A DNA stretch of 9,366 nt from Campylobacterales bacterium (lineage in GTDB: Bacteria; Campylobacterota; Campylobacteria; Campylobacterales; Arcobacteraceae). The notes beneath the pieces were generated by a model. The model searched no databases and had not been told where the DNA came from. It was given only the letters and a program-made list of their open reading frames with translations. Numbering within the stretch: position 1 is the first letter of the stretch; each line of letters starts with the position of its first letter. Positions 6,054 through 9,366 of this stretch are shown in pieces. Position numbers and translations under genes: made by a program. The DNA is taken from assembly GCA_019752775.1 (NCBI GenBank), contig JAIELU010000083.1, positions 1 through 9,366 of the forward strand, given 5' to 3'.

Positions 6054-6509
6054 ATGGACAATAGAAAAGATTTTTTGCAACTATTTGATGGAAGCTTACC
6101 AGTAGAACAAATCACAAATTCTTGGTATGATAAATATAAAAACTCAAATTTTGGAGCAATTATAACTTTTGTAGGTGTTGTAAGAGATGAAAATAAAATA
6201 GATGGATTATCTTTTGATATTTATGAACCTATTTTGAATTCGTGGTTTGATTTATGGCAAAAAAAAGCAAAAGAAAATAATGCAATAGTTTTAATGGCTC
6301 ATAGTCGAGGTGATGTTTTTAATCATGAAAGCTCATATATTGCAGGTGTTTGTAGCCCAAAAAGAAGAGTTGCATTAGAATTAATTGATGAATTTGTTGA
6401 AGATTTTAAGGCTCAAGCTCCAATTTGGAAATATGATATTATTGATAATCAAAGAGTTTATGCAAAAGATAGAAGTACAGCAATAAATGGTGCTGGAATT
6501 TTATCTTAA
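6054..6509 (+). CDS. moaE: Molybdopterin synthase catalytic subunit MoaE
   Basis: MoaE binds precursor Z and, with two thiocarboxylated MoaD tails, builds the dithiolene of molybdopterin, the cofactor of enzymes such as nitrate reductase and formate dehydrogenase. From ATG 6054 there are 151 residues, the family's usual size. Visible signatures are GAIITFVGVVRDE (34-46), MAHSRGDVFNHESSY (81-95), SPKRRVALE (101-109) and FKAQAPIWKYD (118-128). Lys119 and Lys126 correspond to the essential lysines of E. coli MoaE. Where E. coli has His103-Arg104, this protein has Lys103-Arg104. ATG 6048, overlapping the moaD TGA as ATGA, is an alternative start adding two residues. The gene is coupled to moaD, and hisJ follows 19 bp downstream on the same strand. 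Confidence 0.92.
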   Translation: MDNRKDFLQLFDGSLPVEQITNSWYDKYKNSNFGAIITFVGVVRDENKIDGLSFDIYEPILNSWFDLWQKKAKENNAIVLMAHSRGDVFNHESSYIAGVCSPKRRVALELIDEFVEDFKAQAPIWKYDIIDNQRVYAKDRSTAINGAGILS

Positions 6510-6528
6510 TTTTTAAATAGGAAAATAA

Positions 6529-7320
6529 ATGAGAATAGATTTACATAATCACACTATATTATGTAATCATGCAACAAATAGTGTTGATGAATATGTTCAA
6601 AGAGCAATTGAGTTAGGAATTGATGAATATGGCTTTGCTGATCATGCTCCAATGAACTATGATCCAAAATATCGAATGGGTATTTCTCAAAAACAACAAT
6701 ATGAAAAATGGATACTAGATGCAAAAGAGAAATACAAAGATAAAATAAAAGTTTTATTAGGTTATGAAGTTGATTATTTAGATGGATTTATTTTAGATGA
6801 TGTTGTAAACGCAAAAGTTGATTATTTAATAGGTTCTGTACATTTTTTAAGAAATAAAAGCGATATGTGGGGTTTTGATAATCCAGAATTTATAGGTGTA
6901 TATAAATCAAAAGATATTGATTCTATTTGGGTTGAATATTTTGATGCAATTAAAGCAATGGCTAAAACAAATTTATTTGATATTGTTGGGCATTTTGATT
7001 TAATAAAAGTATTTAAATTTTTGCCAAAAAAAGATATTAGATTAATAGCAAGAGATGCTTTGTTGGAAATCAAAAAATCAAATATGGTTTTAGAGATTAA
7101 TCCAGCAGGTTTACGAAAACCTATTAATGAAACTTATCCATCTAAACAACTGTTAGAATTAGCTTTTGAAATGCAAATAGATATCACTTTTGGTTCAGAT
7201 GCTCATAGTGTAGAACAGGTTGGGTTTATGTATGAAAATGCATTATCGCTTGCTAAAGAAGTCGGATATAAAAGATGTATAAGTTTTGAATCAAGGGATA
7301 AAAAAGTATATACTTTTTAA
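6529..7320 (+). CDS. hisJ: Histidinol-phosphatase, PHP (HisJ/HisK) family
   Basis: A metal-dependent phosphoesterase predicted to hydrolyse histidinol phosphate to histidinol in histidine synthesis. The 263 residues carry the PHP metal-ligand pattern: DLHNHT (His6, His8), CNHA (His14), ADHAP (Asp38, His39), GYEVDY (Glu80), GSVHFL (His105), VGHFDL (His155) and GSDAH (Asp224, His226). GSVHFL and the TYPSKQLLE-to-GSDAHSVEQVG arrangement are typical of histidinol-phosphatases rather than of PHP domains in DNA polymerases. ATG 6529 has AGGA 6 nt upstream. No other his gene is visible; it sits 19 bp after moaE, probably in the same transcript. Because PHP enzymes act on varied phosphoesters, the substrate is inferred from family resemblance. 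Confidence 0.78.
   Translation: MRIDLHNHTILCNHATNSVDEYVQRAIELGIDEYGFADHAPMNYDPKYRMGISQKQQYEKWILDAKEKYKDKIKVLLGYEVDYLDGFILDDVVNAKVDYLIGSVHFLRNKSDMWGFDNPEFIGVYKSKDIDSIWVEYFDAIKAMAKTNLFDIVGHFDLIKVFKFLPKKDIRLIARDALLEIKKSNMVLEINPAGLRKPINETYPSKQLLELAFEMQIDITFGSDAHSVEQVGFMYENALSLAKEVGYKRCISFESRDKKVYTF
7301..7318. repeat. Perfect 18-bp palindrome at the hisJ 3' end
   Basis: AAAAAGTATATACTTTTT reads the same on both strands and encodes the last residues of HisJ, ending two bases before the end of its stop codon. As RNA it could fold into a 7-bp stem with an ATAT loop ending in U residues, but with one G-C pair it would be a weak terminator. A protein-binding site is the alternative. Confidence 0.6.
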
Positions 7321-7325
7321 TTGAG

Positions 7326-7344
7326 TTGTATAAAAAATATACAA
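7326..7344. repeat. Perfect 7-bp inverted repeat between hisJ and glnA
   Basis: TTGTATA (7326-7332) and TATACAA (7338-7344) flank AAAAA. The arms are exact complements. The repeat is followed by three TTTTA units (about 7348-7362) and lies some 31 bp upstream of the glnA -10 box. It could be an operator for glnA or, with the T-rich run, a weak terminator for hisJ; the sequence does not decide between them. Confidence 0.5.
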
Positions 7345-7374
7345 GTGTTTTATTTTATTTTATAGTAATTTTGC

Positions 7375-7400
7375 TAGAATGTTCTAATAATTTTAAGGAG
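7375..7400 (+). promoter_or_regulatory. glnA promoter -10 box and ribosome binding site
   Basis: TTTTGCTAGAAT contains the -10 hexamer TAGAAT (7375-7380) preceded by TG-C, an extended -10 form, with repeated TTTTA tracts upstream in place of a -35 box, as is common for sigma-70 promoters of Campylobacterota. The predicted start is near 7387. AAGGAG at 7395-7400, 8 nt before ATG 7409, is the strongest ribosome binding site in the window, as expected for a highly expressed gene. No GG-N10-GC sigma-54 pattern of the kind that drives glnA in enterobacteria was seen. Confidence 0.65.
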
Positions 7401-7408
7401 TTAAACCT

Positions 7409-8836
7409 ATGGGAAAGTTTGTTAATAATACTGAAGAGTTTTTTGTTTTTTGTAAAGAAAATGAAGTTAAATTTGTAGATTTCAGATTTACTGATATGAA
7501 AGGTACATGGCACCATGTTACATATATGCTAAGTGCAGTTAGTGCATCTAGTTTAGATAATGGTTTCCCTTTTGATGGTTCATCAATTGATGCTTGGCAA
7601 CCAATACATAAATCTGATATGTTATTAAAACCAGATGTTGGTACTGCATTTTTAGACCCATTCACAGCTGATTCTACAATCATTGTATTTTGTGATGTTT
7701 ATGACATCTATAAAGGTGAAATGTATGAAAAATGTCCAAGATCTATTGCTAAAAAAGCATTAACACACTTAACTGAATCAGGTGTTGGTGATGTTGCATA
7801 TTTTGGTCCTGAAAATGAATTTTTTGTATTTGAAGATGTAAAAATCATTGATAAAGGAAATGAATCATACTATAGAGTAGATACAGAAGATGGTGAGTGG
7901 AATGATGCTGCTGATATGGAAGGCGGAAACATGGGTCATAGAGCTAGAACTAAAGGTGGATATTTCCCCGTAGCTCCTATTGATACTGGTGTTGACTTAA
8001 GAGCTGAAATGATGCAAGTATTAGAGCAAGTTGGTTTAGAAGTTGTACTTGGACACCACGAAGTTGCACAAGGTCAACATGAACTAGGTATTGTTTTTGG
8101 TGACTTATTAGAAGCTGCTGATAATGTACAAAAATTAAAATATGTAATTAAAATGGTTGCACATTTAAATGGTAAATCTGCAACATTTATGCCAAAACCA
8201 ATTTATGGTGATAATGGAAGTGGAATGCATGTACATCAATCAATTTGGAGAGATGGTAAAAACTTATTCTACAAACAAGGTGAATATGGTAATCTTTCAG
8301 AAATGGCTAGACATTATGTAGGTGGTGTATTTAAACATGCACGCGCAGTTGCTGCATTTACTAATCCATCAACTAACTCTTATAAAAGATTAATTCCAGG
8401 ATTTGAAGCACCTTCAATCTTAACTTATTCATCTCAAAATAGATCTGCATCTTGTAGAATTCCTTATGGAGCTGGTGAAAAAGCAACTAGAATTGAAATG
8501 AGATTCCCAGATTCAACTTCATGCCCATACTTAGCATTTGCTGCTATGTTATTAGCTGGTTTAGATGGTATTAAAAATAAATTTGAACCAATTGGACCAA
8601 TGGATGATGACTTATATGAATTAGAATTAGATGAAATTAGAGAAAGAGGAATTCCTCAAATGCCTCATACTTTAAGAGGTGCGTTAGAAGCATTAGTTAG
8701 AGATAACGAATTCTTACAACCAGTATTTTCAAAAGATATGATTGATACTTACCAACACTATAAGTTTGAAACTCAAGTATGGCCTAACGAAGCTAGACCA
8801 ACTCCATTTGAGTTAAAAACTATGTATTCTTGCTAG
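7409..8836 (+). CDS. glnA: Glutamine synthetase type I
   Basis: Condenses glutamate and ammonia with ATP to form glutamine, the main route of ammonia assimilation; the enzyme is a cytoplasmic dodecamer. The 475 residues match the size of GSI-beta enzymes. Landmarks in order: FDGSSI (55-60), GPENEFF metal-ligand segment (133-139, Glu135 and Glu137), HHEVAQGQHE (216-225), NGSGMHVHQS (269-278, with His274), NPSTNSYKRLIPGFEAP (319-335) and a C-terminal LYELELDEI segment whose Tyr403 sits at the adenylylation-tyrosine position of E. coli GlnA (Tyr397). That tyrosine suggests control by adenylylation is possible, but no adenylyltransferase is in the window. It has its own promoter and a strong hairpin terminator, so it appears monocistronic. 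Confidence 0.98.
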   Translation: MGKFVNNTEEFFVFCKENEVKFVDFRFTDMKGTWHHVTYMLSAVSASSLDNGFPFDGSSIDAWQPIHKSDMLLKPDVGTAFLDPFTADSTIIVFCDVYDIYKGEMYEKCPRSIAKKALTHLTESGVGDVAYFGPENEFFVFEDVKIIDKGNESYYRVDTEDGEWNDAADMEGGNMGHRARTKGGYFPVAPIDTGVDLRAEMMQVLEQVGLEVVLGHHEVAQGQHELGIVFGDLLEAADNVQKLKYVIKMVAHLNGKSATFMPKPIYGDNGSGMHVHQSIWRDGKNLFYKQGEYGNLSEMARHYVGGVFKHARAVAAFTNPSTNSYKRLIPGFEAPSILTYSSQNRSASCRIPYGAGEKATRIEMRFPDSTSCPYLAFAAMLLAGLDGIKNKFEPIGPMDDDLYELELDEIRERGIPQMPHTLRGALEALVRDNEFLQPVFSKDMIDTYQHYKFETQVWPNEARPTPFELKTMYSC

Positions 8837-8854
8837 TATTTATTTCATTAAAAT

Positions 8855-8888
8855 AAAAAAGGGTAAGTTTTTAAACTTACCCTTTTTT
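8855..8888. terminator. Bidirectional rho-independent terminator between glnA and the class A PBP gene
   Basis: GGGTAAGTTT (8861-8870) pairs perfectly with AAACTTACCC (8873-8882). The stem is extended by six A-T pairs formed between A residues 8855-8860 and T residues 8883-8888, and T-runs follow in both reading directions. It sits in the 58-bp gap between two convergent genes and can stop glnA transcripts and those of the minus-strand PBP gene. It is the clearest terminator in the window. Confidence 0.93.
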
Positions 8889-8894
8889 TATGTC

Positions 8895-9366
8895 TTAGAA
8901 TTCTAAAACTTCTTCCCCTGGATTTTGTGGTTGAGCTTGATATACAACTTCAGGTAAAGGAGAGGTATCTGTATAAAGTTCACTTCTTCCATTTATATTT
9001 GCAGTATAAACATTTTCAGGCATTGTAAAATTTCTTGTAATTTCAGGATGCATATCCAAATATTTTTTATAAAAATATGAAAACACTGGTGCGGCAATTT
9101 TTCCACCAGTTTCACTTTTTCTCATTGGGGTATTGTTATCTTTTCCAAACCAAATAATTGTTTGTATTGAAGGTGAATATCCACAAAACCATGCATCAAT
9201 ATTATCATTAGTAGTACCAGTTTTTCCAGCAAGTTCAATACCTGGAACTTGTGCAGCTTTTCCTGTTCCTTTTGTTACAACATCATTTAAAATTGAAGTC
9301 ATTAAATAAGTTTGTTCAGGTTTAATTAAACTTTTTGTTTGAGGTTCAAATGTTAATGATTGACCA
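8895..9366 (-). CDS. mrcA: Class A penicillin-binding protein (PBP1A type), C-terminal end (runs off the window)
   Basis: Class A PBPs join a glycosyltransferase and a transpeptidase domain and build side-wall peptidoglycan from lipid II. Only the last 156 residues are in the window. The frame stays open to the right edge, upstream of an internal Met at 9302 that is not a real start. Visible are a segment preceding the third motif (TSILNDVVTKGTGKAAQ) and the KTGTT box with Lys at 9224-9222, followed by NDNIDAWFCGYSP, the context characteristic of class A rather than class B PBPs. The C-terminal tail after the domain is Pro- and Gln-rich (about the last 25 residues) and lacks any recognisable extra domain. 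The glycosyltransferase domain, membrane anchor and other motifs lie outside. The gene symbol is a best guess within class A. Confidence 0.88.
   Translation of the reverse strand, partial: GQSLTFEPQTKSLIKPEQTYLMTSILNDVVTKGTGKAAQVPGIELAGKTGTTNDNIDAWFCGYSPSIQTIIWFGKDNNTPMRKSETGGKIAAPVFSYFYKKYLDMHPEITRNFTMPENVYTANINGRSELYTDTSPLPEVVYQAQPQNPGEEVLEF

Noticed and set aside
5761..6080. Longer mqnA start at 5808 and a minus-strand frame at 5757-6080 across moaD
   Set aside because: The 16 extra mqnA residues are unlike the family and lie upstream of the AAGGA site. The other frame is antisense to moaD and has no recognisable protein features.
6822..7683. Minus-strand open frames inside hisJ, glnA and (2772-3044) ftsW
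   Set aside because: They oppose clearly real genes, and their compositions are those expected of reverse-frame readings.
8895..9302. A separate 135-residue protein starting at Met 9302
   Set aside because: The frame continues without a stop to the window edge, and the upstream residues (SLIKPEQTYLMTSIL) belong to the PBP transpeptidase domain; it is a truncated view of a larger gene.
1..9366. Mobile elements, CRISPR array, toxin-antitoxin, defence island, tRNA or rRNA
   Set aside because: No direct repeats flanking genes, transposase or integrase frames, spaced repeat arrays, paired small toxin-like genes, or tRNA/rRNA sequences were recognised; every long frame is a housekeeping gene.

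Overview
The window is ordinary, densely packed chromosomal DNA from a strongly AT-rich bacterium. Gene content points to Campylobacterota, most likely an Arcobacter-like member. The reasons are a futalosine-pathway menaquinone gene (mqnA), a MurG whose N-terminal half has the GQDKSWFEN...GVVNK pattern I recall from Helicobacter MurG, a MoaE with an SPKRRVAL segment, and T-rich promoter regions upstream of TATAAT-like -10 boxes. This placement rests on recalled family features, not on a search.

Layout from left to right: (1) 1-2049, minus strand: the division transpeptidase FtsI, then one base later the start of a cyclophilin-type peptidyl-prolyl isomerase cut by the window edge. (2) 2078-4354, plus strand: ftsW and murG, directly abutting. 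ftsI and ftsW diverge from a gap of only 28 bp that carries a symmetric, overlapping pair of TATAAT boxes. (3) 4334-5760, minus strand: mqnA followed by uppP, joined by an ATGA overlap; the uppP 3' end overlaps the murG 3' end by 21 bp. (4) 5830-7320, plus strand: moaD, moaE and a PHP-family histidinol-phosphatase. (5) 7409-8836, plus strand: glnA with its own promoter, ending at a strong hairpin terminator that also serves (6) 8895-9366, minus strand: the C-terminal end of a class A penicillin-binding protein.

Five of the eleven genes belong to the lipid II and peptidoglycan cycle. MurG makes lipid II. FtsW polymerises it and FtsI crosslinks it at the septum. UppP recycles the undecaprenyl carrier. 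The class A PBP polymerises and crosslinks the side wall. The remaining genes are metabolic: menaquinone precursor synthesis (MqnA), molybdopterin synthase (MoaD plus MoaE), histidine synthesis (HisJ) and nitrogen assimilation (GlnA).

No tRNA, rRNA, CRISPR array, insertion sequence, prophage or defence system is visible, and I found no convincing previously undescribed system. The points worth a second look are small-scale: the symmetric divergent ftsI/ftsW promoter with a possibly leaderless ftsW mRNA, a 15-bp in-frame tandem duplication in ftsW, an enlarged periplasmic loop in FtsW, an active-site His-to-Lys change in MoaE, a ribosome binding site embedded in the MoaD Gly-Gly codons, and two perfect palindromes between hisJ and glnA. 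No gap exceeds 300 bases; the longest is 88 bp, upstream of glnA.
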